A stretch of DNA of 64,000 nucleotides. Source: Streptomyces xanthii. Lineage in GTDB: Bacteria; Actinomycetota; Actinomycetes; Streptomycetales; Streptomycetaceae. The stretch spans positions 2,046,001 to 2,110,000 of the forward strand of contig NZ_CP061281.1 in assembly GCF_014621695.1 (NCBI RefSeq). Reading direction: 5' to 3'. Positions 8,760 through 18,405 of this stretch are shown piece by piece. The position numbers were made by a program, and so were the translations under genes. The notes beneath the pieces were generated by a model. It had not been told where the DNA came from. It saw only the letters and a program-made list of their open reading frames with translations, and made no database searches. The stretch's first letter is position 1; each line of letters starts with the position of its first letter.

Positions 8760-10061
8760 TCAGGAGATTTTCACCGGATTAACGACGTCGGCGATCAGCA
8801 CCAGGATGGTGAAGCAGACGAAGATTCCGGCCACCACGTAGGCCACGGGCATGAGCTTCGCTACATCGAAGGGGCCCGGGTCGGGACGCCGGAAGACCTT
8901 CGCCACGTTCCGCCGCAGGGCCTCCCACAGGGCTCCCGCGATGTGCCCGCCGTCGAGCGGGAGCAGCGGCAGCATGTTGAAGAGGAACAGCGACAGGTTG
9001 AAGCCCGCGACCAGCATCAGCGACATCGCCAGCTTCTGCGTGGCGGGGATGTCGAGGGCGGCGATGTCACCGCCGACGCGGGCCGCGCCGACGACGCCCA
9101 TCGGGGAGTCCTGCTCGCGCGGGCCGTCGCCGAACGCGGCGTCCCACAGGGCCGGGATCTTCGCCGGGAGGGCGACGATGGAGTCGGCGGCGTCGCCGAC
9201 CCGGTCGCCCATCCAGCTCACGGAGTCGCCGAAGTCCTGGTGGACGACGCCGGTGGCGGCGGTGAAGCCGAGGAAGCCGGCCTTCACGTAGCCGTCGACG
9301 ACCTGGCCGCTGGAGTCCTTCTTCGCCACCTGGTTGGTGGCGATGTGCGCGGTCAGGGTCTTGAGGTGTCCGTCGCGCTCGACGACGATCGGGACGGTCT
9401 TGCCGGCGCTCTTGCGGATCTCGTCGGACAGCGTGTTCCACTTGTCCGTCGTGACTCCGTTGAAGGACACGATCTTGTCCTTCGCCTGGAGGCCCGCGGC
9501 CTTGGCCGGGGAGGCGTCGTCGGTCTTCTTGCAGGTGTCGCGCTCGGCGCTGGCCTTGATGACGCAGGGCGAGACGGACTCGACCACGTTCGTCTGCTGG
9601 GTGATGCCGAAGCCCATGAGCACGACGAAGAACAGCGCGACCGCGAGGATCAGGTTCATGAACGGGCCGGCGAACATCACGATCACGCGCTTCCACGGCT
9701 TGCGCGTGTAGAAGAGCCGGGTCTCGTCGCCGGGCCGCACCTCCTCGAAGGCCGCCGCGCGGGCGTCCTCGACCATCGAGCGGAACGGGGAGGTCGAGCG
9801 GGCCTCGATCCGGCCGTCCTCGCCGGGCGGGAACATGCCGATCATGCGGATGTAGCCGCCGAGCGGGATGGCCTTGATGCCGTACTCGGTCTCGCCCTTC
9901 TTGCGCGACCAGATGGTGGGGCCGAAGCCGACCATGTACTGGGGCACACGGATGCCGAAGAGCTTGGCCGTCGACAGGTGGCCCAGCTCGTGCCAGGCGA
10001 TGGAGACGAGCAGGCCCACCACGAAGACGAGGATGCCGAGGATCATCATCAAGGTCGTCAT
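8760..10061 (-). CDS. rseP: Site-2 intramembrane metalloprotease (RseP/Rip1 family)
   Basis: 433-residue M50-family zinc protease of the plasma membrane that cleaves membrane-embedded substrates such as anti-sigma factors. The zinc motif HELGH is at residues 24-28 inside the first membrane segment. [20 protein letters not shown] and [11 protein letters not shown] follow. A PDZ domain lies about residues 185-260 ([20 protein letters not shown]). The C-terminal [12 protein letters not shown] supplies the third zinc ligand, followed by a last transmembrane segment. The start ATG overlaps the dxr stop by 4 bases, indicating translational coupling. dxr-rip-gcpE order equals that of mycobacteria. 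Confidence 0.95.
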   Translation of the reverse strand: MTTLMMILGILVFVVGLLVSIAWHELGHLSTAKLFGIRVPQYMVGFGPTIWSRKKGETEYGIKAIPLGGYIRMIGMFPPGEDGRIEARSTSPFRSMVEDARAAAFEEVRPGDETRLFYTRKPWKRVIVMFAGPFMNLILAVALFFVVLMGFGITQQTNVVESVSPCVIKASAERDTCKKTDDASPAKAAGLQAKDKIVSFNGVTTDKWNTLSDEIRKSAGKTVPIVVERDGHLKTLTAHIATNQVAKKDSSGQVVDGYVKAGFLGFTAATGVVHQDFGDSVSWMGDRVGDAADSIVALPAKIPALWDAAFGDGPREQDSPMGVVGAARVGGDIAALDIPATQKLAMSLMLVAGFNLSLFLFNMLPLLPLDGGHIAGALWEALRRNVAKVFRRPDPGPFDVAKLMPVAYVVAGIFVCFTILVLIADVVNPVKIS

Positions 10062-11326
10062 GCACGAGCCTCCGCGGCTGCCTGGTCCTTCGTCGTCAGT
10101 TCACGGGCCCGGGCGCGTGCCCAGGTCTCCGCTTCGAGGACGTCCGCGACGGTCAGGGAAGTTCCCGTTCCGGGTGTGCCGTGTTCGTGCACGACCCGGG
10201 TGACGGTCTCCATGATCCCGTTGAACGGCAGGGCGCCCTTCAGGAAGGCGTCCACGCACTCCTCGTTGGCGGCATTGAACACCGCCGGGGCCGTGCCCGC
10301 GAGCTCCCCCACGTGCCGGGCGAGCCCGACGGACGGGAACGCGTCGTTGTCGAGCGGGTAGAACTCCCAGCTCGACGCCTGGGTCCAGTCGAAGGCGGGG
10401 GCGGCGTCGGGGATGCGCTCGGGCCAGCCGAGGCCGATGGCGATGGGGCCGCGCATGTCGGGCGGGGTCGCCTGGAGGAGCGAGGAGCCGTCGACGAACT
10501 CGACCATGGAGTGGACGTAGGACTGGGGGTGGACGACGACCTCGATGCGGTCGAAGGGGATGTCGTAGAGGAGGTGCGCCTCGATGACCTCCAGTCCCTT
10601 GTTGACCAGCGTCGCCGAGTTGATCGTGATGACCGGGCCCATCGCCCAGGTGGGGTGCGCGAGGGCGTCCTCGACCGTGACGTTCGCGAGGTCGGCCTTG
10701 GTCCGGCCGCGGAAGGGGCCGCCGGAGGCGGTGACGACGAGCTTGCGGACGTCGGCGCGGGTGCCGGCGGCGAGGGCCTGGAAGAGGGCGGCGTGCTCGG
10801 AGTCGACCGGGATGATCTGGCCGGGCTTCGCGATCCGCTTGACGATCGGGCCGCCGACGATCAGCGACTCCTTGTTGGCGAGGGCGAGGGTGCGGCCCGC
10901 CTCCAGGGCGGCGAGGGTCGGCGCGAGGCCGATGGAGCCGGTGATGCCGTTGAGGACGGTGTGGCAGTCGCCGCGGCCCGCGATCTCGGTGGCGGCGTCC
11001 GGTCCGGCCAGGATCTCCGGCAGCGGCTCCCCGGGCCCGTACTGCGCGGCGAGCGCCTCGCGCAGCGCGGGCACGACGTCCTCGCGGGCCACGGCGACCG
11101 TGCGGACGCGCAGCCGGTGGGCCTGCTCGGCGAGCAGGGCGACGCGGCCGCCCGCGGCACTGAGCGCGGTGACCCGGAACCGGTCCGGGTTGCGCAGCAC
11201 GAGGTCGATCGCCTGCGTGCCGATCGACCCCGTCGAACCCAGGACGACGATGTCGCGGGGTCCTTCGGCGGGTGCGGGGTCGAAGACGAGGTGAGGGTCC
11301 GCGAGGGGCGAGGGGCTTTCGGTCAT
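10058..11326 (-). CDS. dxr: 1-deoxy-D-xylulose 5-phosphate reductoisomerase
   Basis: Converts DXP to MEP with NADPH, the first committed MEP step. The chosen ATG at 11326 yields 422 residues. The N-terminal Rossmann motif is [20 protein letters not shown]. Other conserved parts are [17 protein letters not shown] and [14 protein letters not shown], which include the metal and substrate ligands. The C-terminal segment is [19 protein letters not shown]. Longer in-frame extensions upstream read as low-complexity and lack a plausible start. Its stop overlaps the rseP start by 4 bases, and ispG lies further downstream. Confidence 0.96.
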   Translation of the reverse strand: MTESPSPLADPHLVFDPAPAEGPRDIVVLGSTGSIGTQAIDLVLRNPDRFRVTALSAAGGRVALLAEQAHRLRVRTVAVAREDVVPALREALAAQYGPGEPLPEILAGPDAATEIAGRGDCHTVLNGITGSIGLAPTLAALEAGRTLALANKESLIVGGPIVKRIAKPGQIIPVDSEHAALFQALAAGTRADVRKLVVTASGGPFRGRTKADLANVTVEDALAHPTWAMGPVITINSATLVNKGLEVIEAHLLYDIPFDRIEVVVHPQSYVHSMVEFVDGSSLLQATPPDMRGPIAIGLGWPERIPDAAPAFDWTQASSWEFYPLDNDAFPSVGLARHVGELAGTAPAVFNAANEECVDAFLKGALPFNGIMETVTRVVHEHGTPGTGTSLTVADVLEAETWARARARELTTKDQAAAEARA

Positions 11327-11390
11327 TCCCCCATTCTTGCGCGCGTCACCTGTGAGTCCGACAGGGCGCCCCGACTTGTCGGACCGTCGG

Positions 11391-13313
11391 TCAGGGGATG
11401 CGCCGGTGGACGTTCTCCCGCTTGCTGGGTCCGGGTGTGGCGTCGGCGATCCAGGGGCCTTCGCCGCTCGGGTCGATGACCCCCTCCTCCAGCCAGGTGT
11501 AGGCGCCGTCAAGGACGGCCCTGACGACCTTTCGGTCGTTGTCGTCGGTGTTCGTCCACAGGCGGGCGAAGAGTTCGTCGACGCGGATACGGGCCTGGCG
11601 GCAGAAGGCGTCGGCGAGCTGGTGGGCCTCGCGGCCGTGCGGGCCGGTGGCGCGGAGGTGTTCGGCGCGGACGCAGGCGGCGCTCATGGCGAAGAGTTCG
11701 GCGCCGATGTCGACGATCCGGCCGAGGAAGCCCTGTTTGGTCTCCATGCGGCCCTGCCAGCGGGACATGGCGTAGAAGGTGGAGCGGGCGAGCTTGCGGG
11801 CCGCGCGTTCCACGTACCGCAGATGGGTCGCGAGGTCGCCGAACTCACCGTAGGAGTTGGGGAGTTGGCCTGGGCCGGCGACGAGTTTGGGCAGCCAGCG
11901 GGCGTAGAAGCCGCCGGCCTTGGCACCCGCCTTCGCCTTGTCGGTGAGGGAGGTGTCGGGGTCGATGAGGTCGCCGGCGACGGAGAGGTGGGCGTCGACG
12001 GCCTCGCGGGCGATGAGCAGGTGCATGATCTCGGTGGAGCCCTCGAAGATGCGGTTGATGCGCAGATCGCGCAGGAGCTGCTCGGCGGGAACGGCGCGTT
12101 CGCCGCGGGCGGCGAGGGACTCGGCGGTCTCGAAGCCTCGGCCGCCGCGGATCTGGACGAGTTCGTCGGCCATCCGCCAGGCGGCCTCGGAGCCGTAGAG
12201 CTTGGCGAGGGCGGCCTCGATGCGGATGTCGTTGCGGTTCTCGTCGGCCATCTGGGAGGAGAGGTCGAGGACGGCCTCGAGGGCGAACGTGGTGGCGGCG
12301 ATGTAGCTGATCTTCGCGCCGACGGCCTCGTGGAGCGCGACGGGCCGGCCCCACTGCTCGCGCACCGCCGACCATTCGCGGGCGATCTTCAGGCACCACT
12401 TGCCGGCGCCGACGCACATGGCGGGCAGCGAGAGCCGGCCCGTGTTGAGCGTGGTGAGGGCGATCTTGAGGCCGGCGCCCTCGGGGCCGATGCGCTGGTC
12501 GGCGGGGACGCGGACCTGGTGGAAGCGGGTGACGCCGTTCTCGATGCCGCGCAGGCCCATGAAGGCGTTGCGGTTCTCGACGGTGATGCCCTCGGAGCCG
12601 GCCTCGACGACGAACGCGGTGATGCCGCCCTTGTGGCCCTCGGAGGCGGGGACGCGGGCCATGACGACGAGGAGGTCGGCGACGACGCCGTTCGTGGTCC
12701 ACAGCTTCACGCCGTCGAGGACGTAGTCGTCGCCGTCGGGCACCGCGCTGGTGGCGAGCCGGGCCGGGTCGGAGCCGACGTCGGGCTCGGTGAGGAGGAA
12801 GGCGCTGATGTCGGTGCGGGCGCAGCGCGGCAGGTAGCGCTCCTTCTGCTCCTGGGTGCCGAAGGTCTTCACCGGCTGCGGTACGCCGATGGACTGGTGC
12901 GCGGAGAGCAGGGCGCCGATCGCCGGGGACACGGAGCCGACGAGGGCGAGCGCCTTGTTGTAGTGCACCTGGGTGAGGCCGAGGCCGCCGTACTGTGGGT
13001 CGATCTTCATGCCGAGCGCGCCGAGCCGCTTGAGCCCCTCGATCGTCTCGTCGGGGATGCGGGCCTCGCGTTCGATGCGCGCCGGGTCGACCTCGGTCTC
13101 GCAGAAGGCGCGCAGTTCGGCGAGGAACGCCTCGCCGCGCCGCACGTCCTCGTCGGCGGGCACCGGGTGCGGATGGATGAGGTCGAGGCGGAACCGGCCG
13201 AGGAAGAGCTCCTTGGCGAAGCTGGGTTTGCGCCAGCCCTGCTCGCGGGCGGCCTCGGCGACCTGCCGTGCCTCGCGCTCGGAGACCTTGGGCCGGTCGG
13301 TGGATGCGGTCAT
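11391..13313 (-). CDS. Acyl-CoA dehydrogenase, VLCAD/ACAD9-like long form
   Basis: 640-residue flavoenzyme predicted to catalyse the first alpha,beta-oxidation step of acyl-CoA. It is longer than the about 380-residue short/medium-chain types because of a C-terminal extension (about 440-640), as in very-long-chain enzymes. The N-terminal domain has DPQYGGLGLTQVHYNKALAL and FLLTEPDVGSDPARLATSA. The middle beta-domain has YVLDGVKLWTTNGVVADLLV. The C-terminal helical domain has VQIRGGRGFETAE and INRIFEGSTEIMHLLIAREA. The FEGSTEI segment carries the catalytic-base glutamate in long-chain members. It stands alone on the minus strand upstream of dxr (64-base gap). Start ATG 13313. Confidence 0.92.
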   Translation of the reverse strand: MTASTDRPKVSEREARQVAEAAREQGWRKPSFAKELFLGRFRLDLIHPHPVPADEDVRRGEAFLAELRAFCETEVDPARIEREARIPDETIEGLKRLGALGMKIDPQYGGLGLTQVHYNKALALVGSVSPAIGALLSAHQSIGVPQPVKTFGTQEQKERYLPRCARTDISAFLLTEPDVGSDPARLATSAVPDGDDYVLDGVKLWTTNGVVADLLVVMARVPASEGHKGGITAFVVEAGSEGITVENRNAFMGLRGIENGVTRFHQVRVPADQRIGPEGAGLKIALTTLNTGRLSLPAMCVGAGKWCLKIAREWSAVREQWGRPVALHEAVGAKISYIAATTFALEAVLDLSSQMADENRNDIRIEAALAKLYGSEAAWRMADELVQIRGGRGFETAESLAARGERAVPAEQLLRDLRINRIFEGSTEIMHLLIAREAVDAHLSVAGDLIDPDTSLTDKAKAGAKAGGFYARWLPKLVAGPGQLPNSYGEFGDLATHLRYVERAARKLARSTFYAMSRWQGRMETKQGFLGRIVDIGAELFAMSAACVRAEHLRATGPHGREAHQLADAFCRQARIRVDELFARLWTNTDDNDRKVVRAVLDGAYTWLEEGVIDPSGEGPWIADATPGPSKRENVHRRIP

Positions 13314-13456
13314 GCGGAGCTCACCTCGCCGCTCGTCGGGGGCTTGTGGCTACTCGACCGTAGTACCCGATTTCCGGTGGTTCGGAAAGACGGCGGGACG
13401 GGTGCGGGCCCCCGGCGGCGGGGTGGGCGCGGCTCCTCAGGACGCCTCGGTACGCC

Positions 13457-13861
13457 CTACTTCCACTCGTACAGCTTGGCGGCGGCCTTGCCGTCGGCCT
13501 CTACGCGGAACTCGAAGACGCCGGCAACGGTGTTGAGCCGTTCGAACTTCGTGGCGGCGGTCTCGAAGAAGATCGCACCGCGCCATTCGACCGCGCCACC
13601 GTCGACGAAGCGGCCCACACCGGAGCCGTGCCAGGTGACCGTCTCGCCGTCCTTGGTCATGTTGAAGCCCTGTCCCTCGCCCCAGAGGGTGCCGTCGGGG
13701 CGCAGGACCGACTCGTACGTGCCGGTGTCCTGGATCTCGACCCCGAGAAGGGTGCCGCTCGCCTGGAAGGACGCCTCGGTGACGGGGTGGCCGCCGTCCG
13801 TGGACAGCACCCGCATCCCTGTCGTCCGCCCCTGTTCCTCACCTATCGTCTCGCCGAGCAT
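13457..13861 (-). CDS. Conserved hypothetical protein, beta-rich
   Basis: 134 residues with alternating short strands: MRVLSTDGGHPVTEASFQAS, GTYESVLRPDGTLWGEGQGF, ETVTWHGSGVGRFVDGGAVE, FEFRVEADGKAAAKLYEWK. The repeated G-x-G-x and W-x-G patterns suggest a small beta-barrel fold (calycin/lipocalin-like), with no signal peptide or membrane segment. I do not recognise the family by name. It is flanked by an acyl-CoA dehydrogenase (upstream on the chromosome, same strand) and a divergent DUF5701 gene. Start ATG 13861; an in-frame ATG sits at residue 16. Confidence 0.65.
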   Translation of the reverse strand: MLGETIGEEQGRTTGMRVLSTDGGHPVTEASFQASGTLLGVEIQDTGTYESVLRPDGTLWGEGQGFNMTKDGETVTWHGSGVGRFVDGGAVEWRGAIFFETAATKFERLNTVAGVFEFRVEADGKAAAKLYEWK

Positions 13862-14022
13862 GACGGGACTCCTCTCCGACTCCGCGGATGGTTCCCCCTG
13901 TTCCCGGCCTACGCCGGACGGGGGACGCCGTCAAACGGAGCCGCGGGAGTCGGGAACCTTCGGGCGCGGGCCCGCGTTCTCCCCGGCGTCCACGGTCCGT
14001 ACCGCACGTCAGGGGAACCACC

Positions 14023-14700
14023 GTGTCCGAAACCGAAACCGAAACCGAAGAGACCGACACCGCGACCGTGACCGCTCTCCCACCGCTCGCCGTCCAGGCC
14101 GAGCGCCTGATCGCACTCGGGGTGCACGAGCTCGCGGGGATCGCCGCGGGCGAGCTGCGCGCGTTCGCCGCGGGTGCCGCGGACAGTGCCGGGGGTGACG
14201 CCCTGCTCGCCGTCCATCCGGACCGCGTTCCGGCCTCGGCCCTCGCCCCGCTGCTGCGCCACGAGGACAAGCCGGGCTTCGTCGTCGTCGACATGGCGGA
14301 CGTCGACGACTTCGCGCCGGGCGAGGCCGCCGGTCTGCCGGACGCGCCGCTGTACGTGGTCAGCGGCGTGGACCGGGGCGACCGGATGGCCGACTGGAGT
14401 CCGGAGGAGGCCCTTCCCGCCCTCGCGGCGGAGGGCCGTACGCCGCTGGTGCTCAGCGAGGGCATCCACTGGGTGCTCCAGCGGCCGGAGGTCCTGGAGC
14501 GCAATCACTGCTTCATGACCATCGGCTCACGGCTGCGCAAGCCGAACGGAGTCCTGGACGCCCGTACGCCGGCCATCTGGATCAGCAACGGCACGGGGCG
14601 GGACGGACGGGAGCGGCGCGGCGCCCCGAAGGTCGGCTGGTGCTGGTGGGGCAACCGGCACACGTGGCTCGGCTTCGGCTCGGCCACGGGCCGGAGCTAG
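14023..14700 (+). CDS. DUF5701 family protein
   Basis: 225 residues starting at GTG 14023, preceded by AGGGGAA about 7 bases upstream. The N-terminus is a repetitive acidic string (SETETETEETDTATVT). The body matches the actinobacterial DUF5701 family: ERLIALGVHELAGIAAGELR, DALLAVHPDRVPASALAPLL, GKPGFVVVDM-like strand KPGFVVVDMADVDDFAPGE, LYVVSGVDRGDRMADWSPEE and a C-terminal GWCWWGNRHTWLGFGS. ALAAEGRTPLVLSEGIHWVL is strongly conserved in this family. Function is unknown. It is followed by two strong hairpins and a convergent aldehyde dehydrogenase gene. Confidence 0.78.
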   Translation: MSETETETEETDTATVTALPPLAVQAERLIALGVHELAGIAAGELRAFAAGAADSAGGDALLAVHPDRVPASALAPLLRHEDKPGFVVVDMADVDDFAPGEAAGLPDAPLYVVSGVDRGDRMADWSPEEALPALAAEGRTPLVLSEGIHWVLQRPEVLERNHCFMTIGSRLRKPNGVLDARTPAIWISNGTGRDGRERRGAPKVGWCWWGNRHTWLGFGSATGRS

Positions 14701-14729
14701 CCGCGCGGGCCGCCCCGGAACGCGAGGAC

Positions 14730-14808
14730 GGCCGAAGCCCCCGCACAGTGGGCTCCGGCCGTCGGTCTCGGTCCGTACGGGCGCGCGCGTCGGCGTGCGC
14801 CCGTACGG
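14730..14808. terminator. Tandem bidirectional terminator hairpins
   Basis: Two stems lie in the convergent gap. The first is GGCCGAAGCCC (14730-14740) with GGGCTCCGGCC (14750-14760), one mismatch and a 9-base loop. The second is CCGTACGGGCGCGCG (14773-14787) with CGTGCGCCCGTACGG (14794-14808), one mismatch and a 6-base loop. Together they would terminate both the DUF5701 and the aldehyde dehydrogenase transcripts. Confidence 0.8.
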
Positions 14809-14823
14809 GCTGCTCAGGGGCTG

Positions 14824-16269
14824 CTAGAGGGCGAGGCCCGTCAGGACCAGGACGCGCTCGTAGGTGTAGTCGTCCATCGCGTACTTGACGCCCTCGCGGC
14901 CGACGCCGGACTTCTTGGCGCCGCCGTACGGCATCTGGTCGGCGCGGTAGGACGGGACGTCGCCGATGATCACGCCGCCGACCTCGAGGGCGCGGTGGGC
15001 GCGGAACGCGGTCTGCAGGTCGTGGGTGAAGACACCCGCCTGGAGGCCGAAGTCCGAGTCGTTGACCGCGGCGAACGCCTCGGCCTCGCCGTCGACCTTC
15101 GCGACCGTGAGGACCGGGCCGAAGACCTCGGCGCGGGCCAGGGTGACGTCCTCGGGCAGCTCGGTGAGGACGGTCGGGGCGTACGAGGCGCCCTCGCGCT
15201 TGCCGCCGGCGAGCAGCTTGGCGCCGGCCGCGACGGCCTCGTCGACCCAGGACTCGACGCGCTTGGCGGCGTTCTCGTCGACGAGCGGGCCGACGTCCGT
15301 GGCGTCGTCGGTCGGGTCACCGGTGACCTGCGCCTCGACGGCCGCGACGATCTTCGGCAGCAGCCGGTCGTACACGGTGGCGTCGGCGATGACGCGCTGC
15401 ACGGAGATGCAGGACTGGCCGCCCTGGTAGTTGGAGAAGGTGGCGATGCGGGTCGCCGCCCAGTCCAGGTCCTCCTCGGAGGACCAGTCGCCGAGGACGA
15501 CGGCCGCGGCGTTGCCGCCGAGCTCCAGGGTGCAGTGCTTGTGCGGCACCGACTCCTGGATGGCGAAGCCGACCTTGTCGGAGCCGGTGAAGGAGATGAC
15601 CGGGAGGCGCTCGTCCTGGACGAGGGCGGGCATCCGGTCGTTCGGCACGGTCAGGACGGACCAGGAGCCGGCCGGCAGGTCGGTCTCGGCCAGGATCTCG
15701 CCCAGGACGAGGGAGGAGATCGGGGTGGACGGGGCCGGCTTGAGGATGATGGGGGCACCGACGGCGATGGCCGGGGCGACCTTGTGGGCGCTCAGGTTCA
15801 GCGGGAAGTTGAACGGCGCGATGCCCAGGACGACGCCCTTGGGGATGCGGCGGGTGAGCGCGAGCCGGCCGACGCCGCCACCGTCGGTGTCCAGGCGCTG
15901 GGCCTCACCGCTGTTGAAGCGGCGGGCCTCCTCGGCGGCCCAGCGGAACACGGAGACGGCACGGCCGACCTCGCCGCGGGCCCACTTGATCGGCTTGCCG
16001 TTCTCGGCCGAGATCAGCTGCGCGAGCTCCTCGGTGCGCTCGGCCAGGCGCTTCGCCACGTGGTCCAGGGCGGTGGCACGGACGTGGGCCGGGGTGGCGG
16101 CGAACTCGTCCACGACGGCGTGGGCGGCCGCGACGGCCTCCTCGACCTGGGCCTCGGTGGCGATGGAGACGGTGCCCACGACGCGGTTGTCGTAGGAGTT
16201 GGTGACGTCGAACGTCTCGGTGCCGGTGGCCTGGCGGCCGGCGAGCCAGAAGGCGTGGGTGGCGGTCAT
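14824..16269 (-). CDS. NAD(P)-dependent aldehyde dehydrogenase, possible succinate semialdehyde dehydrogenase
   Basis: 481-residue ALDH superfamily member. Conserved parts are VLGIAPFNFPLNLSAHKVAP (substrate/oxyanion Asn), FTGSDKVGFAIQE, CTLELGGNAAAVVLGD with the catalytic Glu, and GGQSCISVQRVI with the nucleophilic Cys. The C-terminus has MPYGGAKKSGVGREGVKYAM. It begins at ATG 16269; upstream in-frame sequence is repeat DNA. A PucR regulator is transcribed towards it from upstream, and gabT lies 4.6 kb away. Oxidation of succinate semialdehyde from GABA is therefore plausible but not proven. Related enzymes also act on lactaldehyde or phosphonoacetaldehyde. Confidence 0.85.
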   Translation of the reverse strand: MTATHAFWLAGRQATGTETFDVTNSYDNRVVGTVSIATEAQVEEAVAAAHAVVDEFAATPAHVRATALDHVAKRLAERTEELAQLISAENGKPIKWARGEVGRAVSVFRWAAEEARRFNSGEAQRLDTDGGGVGRLALTRRIPKGVVLGIAPFNFPLNLSAHKVAPAIAVGAPIILKPAPSTPISSLVLGEILAETDLPAGSWSVLTVPNDRMPALVQDERLPVISFTGSDKVGFAIQESVPHKHCTLELGGNAAAVVLGDWSSEEDLDWAATRIATFSNYQGGQSCISVQRVIADATVYDRLLPKIVAAVEAQVTGDPTDDATDVGPLVDENAAKRVESWVDEAVAAGAKLLAGGKREGASYAPTVLTELPEDVTLARAEVFGPVLTVAKVDGEAEAFAAVNDSDFGLQAGVFTHDLQTAFRAHRALEVGGVIIGDVPSYRADQMPYGGAKKSGVGREGVKYAMDDYTYERVLVLTGLAL

Positions 16270-16370
16270 GGGTCGTGTACCGGCCTTTCCGTGAACGGGG
16301 GTGATGTGCCCACGGTAGGGCTCCGCCGGGCGGGATCTTGTTGGCCGGGGTGGAGTGTGCGGGTTGCTTG

Positions 16371-16389
16371 GTTCGACGGAATGGCGAAC
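16371..16389. promoter_or_regulatory. Candidate operator upstream of aldehyde dehydrogenase (ACGGAAT motif)
   Basis: GTTCG and CGAAC (5-bp dyad) enclose ACGGAATGG, 102-120 bp upstream of the dehydrogenase ATG. ACGGAAT recurs upstream of two further dehydrogenase genes and the orphan potD in this window. No binding protein is known. Confidence 0.35.
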
Positions 16390-16421
16390 GCGCCGTTGGT
16401 GGTCTCCGTGCGTCGGCCGCT

Positions 16422-16616
16422 GCGGGCCGGTGGGGGCTGGTCGCGCAGTTCCCCGCGCCCCTGGAAGACAGCGGCTTCGCCGCGCCTTCCCCCGATGAAA
16501 GGCGCCCCGCGCCTTGATCGGGGAGATGCGGCGCGAAGCGCCATGCATCTCAGGGGCGCGGGGCTGTGACATCAGCGGCTCCGCCGCGGGGCGCGACCAG
16601 CCCCCACCGGCCCGCA
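16422..16616. repeat. Dispersed intergenic palindromic element, copy C (fills most of the 16270-16621 gap)
   Basis: The left arm GCGGGCCGGTGGGGGCTGGT continues CGCGCAGTTCCCCGCGCCCCT to 16462. The right end reads GCGACCAGCCCCCACCGGCC, up to 16616. The inner hairpin is GAGATGC-GGCGC-GAA-GCGCC-GCATCTC (16523-16551, two unpaired bases). Compared with copies A and E, both strands of the stem have changed together. The right half is the second arm type, containing GACATCAGCGGCTCCGCC. No gene is seen here. Confidence 0.87.
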
Positions 16617-16621
16617 GGCGA

Positions 16622-18271
16622 CTACGAACCGGTCGCCTTCAGCGCGAGCCACAGCTCCATGCGGACGTCCGGGTCGTCGAGGGAGCGGCCGAGGATCTCC
16701 TCGACGCGGCGCATGCGGTAGCGCAGGGTGTGGCGGTGGACGCCGAGATCGGCGGCCGCCGCGTCCCACTGGCCGTGCCGGGACAGCCAGGCCCGCAGCG
16801 AGGCGACGAGATCGCCGCGGCCCGTCGCGTCGTGGTCGCGCAGGGCCCGCAGGAGCCCGTCCGCGAACGCCAGCACCGCGTCGTCGGCCAGCAGCGGCAG
16901 CACGGACCCGGCGACGACGTCCTCGTGCTCGACGAGGATGCGGCCGCGCCGGCGGGCGACGGACAGGGCCTGTTCGGCCTGTTTGAAGGCGCCGGCGGCG
17001 GCGATCGGCCCGGACGGCGCGGAGAAGCCGATCACGGGCTCCTCCCCCGTCGACCCCTCGGCGCGCACCGCCTCGGCCCGCATGGCCTCCAGCGCCTCCG
17101 CGTACCGCACGCACGCCTCGACGGCCGCGCCCCCGTCGGCGGCGAGTAGCACGAGCCGACCGCCGTCGGGCACGACGAGCACCGCCTCGCCGGCCCGCGC
17201 GGCGGCGGACTCCACGATGTCGGCGAGTGCGGAGAGGGGGTCCTCGCCGGCGCCGGTGACGGCTTCCGCGAGGAGTGCGGCCGTGCCGGCCGGGGTGTCG
17301 CCGCTCGCCGCGACCCCGGTGGGCGGCGGTGCGACGGCCTCGGCGAGCACCATGCGGAACGGCGCGTCGAGCAGCGCCCCGTACAGGCCGCCGGCGACGG
17401 CTCGCGCGTGGTCGGGTTCGCCGGCGAGCAGCATCCGGAGCACGGCGGAGCCGATGCGCTGCTCGGCGGCGTGCAGGGCGCGGGAGCGCTCGGTGGTGAG
17501 GGTGAGGAGGGCGATCGCGGAGTGCAGGGCGTAGCGCTCGGCGGTGCCGAGGGTGGCGGCGGTGCCGACGGCGAGCGCGGCGCGCGGTCCGCGGCCGGTG
17601 CCGATGGAGTGCAGTTCGATGCGGTCGTCGCTGCCGGAGGCGACGACGGCGCTGGCGGGCGCGGGCCGCTCCCGCAGCCGTTCCACGTCGGGGGTGAGGC
17701 GGGCGGCGCGGCGGCCGGCCCATTCGGGCGCGGCGGCGACGACGGCGCCGGACGCGTCGTAGAGGGCGGCCCAGCCGTCGACCTGGGCGGCGAGGACGGC
17801 GAGGAGGCCCTCGGGGCCTTCGTTCAGGGCCTGCTTGGTGAGTTCGCGCTGGGCGGCGAAGCCGGAGGTGACGGCGCGGTACTGGTCGGCGGCGATGGCC
17901 GCGGAGACGGCCTTGCTGATGGCGATGAACGGGGTGCGCGGCGGGACCGCGAGCAGGGGCAGGCCCTCGCTCTGGGCGGCGTCGACCAGGGCCTGCGGCA
18001 CGTCGTCGTAGTTGACGCCGACCGCGAAGCCGAGGCCGACGACGCCGGCGCCGACGAGCCGCTTGACGTACCGCCGCATCGCCTCGGGGTCCTCGGCGTC
18101 CAGCTTGAGGGCGGTGATGAGCAGGAGCTCGCCGCCCTCCATGTAGGGGACGGGGTCGGCGAGCTCGCTGACGTGGGCCCAGCGGACGGGTGTGTCCAGG
18201 CGTTCCTCGCCCGCGCGCACGGTGAGCTTGAGCGCCGAGTGGTGGACGAGCGAGGCGAGCGTGGGCGGCAT
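16622..18271 (-). CDS. PucR family transcriptional regulator
   Basis: 549-residue regulator of the PucR/CdaR type. The N-terminal PucR domain (about 1-125) begins MPPTLASLVHHSALKLTVRA and contains MEGGELLLITALKLDAEDPE. A GGDEF-like CdaR middle region follows. The C-terminal HTH_30 domain has DAAAADLGVHRHTLRYRMRR followed by VEEILG. The start ATG at 18271 keeps the intact PucR domain. It is flanked by a GABA/aldehyde dehydrogenase candidate and, beyond an ATPase gene, gabT. Close homologues often control purine or GABA catabolism, so control of gabT and the adjacent dehydrogenase is a reasonable inference. A 10-bp inverted pair GTACGTACGG/CCGTACGTAC (18290-18299, 18372-18381) lies in its promoter region. 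Confidence 0.9.
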   Translation of the reverse strand: MPPTLASLVHHSALKLTVRAGEERLDTPVRWAHVSELADPVPYMEGGELLLITALKLDAEDPEAMRRYVKRLVGAGVVGLGFAVGVNYDDVPQALVDAAQSEGLPLLAVPPRTPFIAISKAVSAAIAADQYRAVTSGFAAQRELTKQALNEGPEGLLAVLAAQVDGWAALYDASGAVVAAAPEWAGRRAARLTPDVERLRERPAPASAVVASGSDDRIELHSIGTGRGPRAALAVGTAATLGTAERYALHSAIALLTLTTERSRALHAAEQRIGSAVLRMLLAGEPDHARAVAGGLYGALLDAPFRMVLAEAVAPPPTGVAASGDTPAGTAALLAEAVTGAGEDPLSALADIVESAAARAGEAVLVVPDGGRLVLLAADGGAAVEACVRYAEALEAMRAEAVRAEGSTGEEPVIGFSAPSGPIAAAGAFKQAEQALSVARRRGRILVEHEDVVAGSVLPLLADDAVLAFADGLLRALRDHDATGRGDLVASLRAWLSRHGQWDAAAADLGVHRHTLRYRMRRVEEILGRSLDDPDVRMELWLALKATGS

Positions 18272-18405
18272 GGGGCCTTCAGGTGTGCGGTACGTACGGG
18301 TGGCTCTGCGGCGGGCGTTCTGTGAAGCTTTTGGCCGCTCCGTATGAACGTCCTGAGCCGATTCTGCCTCACCGTACGTACTCCTGATGCCGAAGCGGCG
18401 CCTCG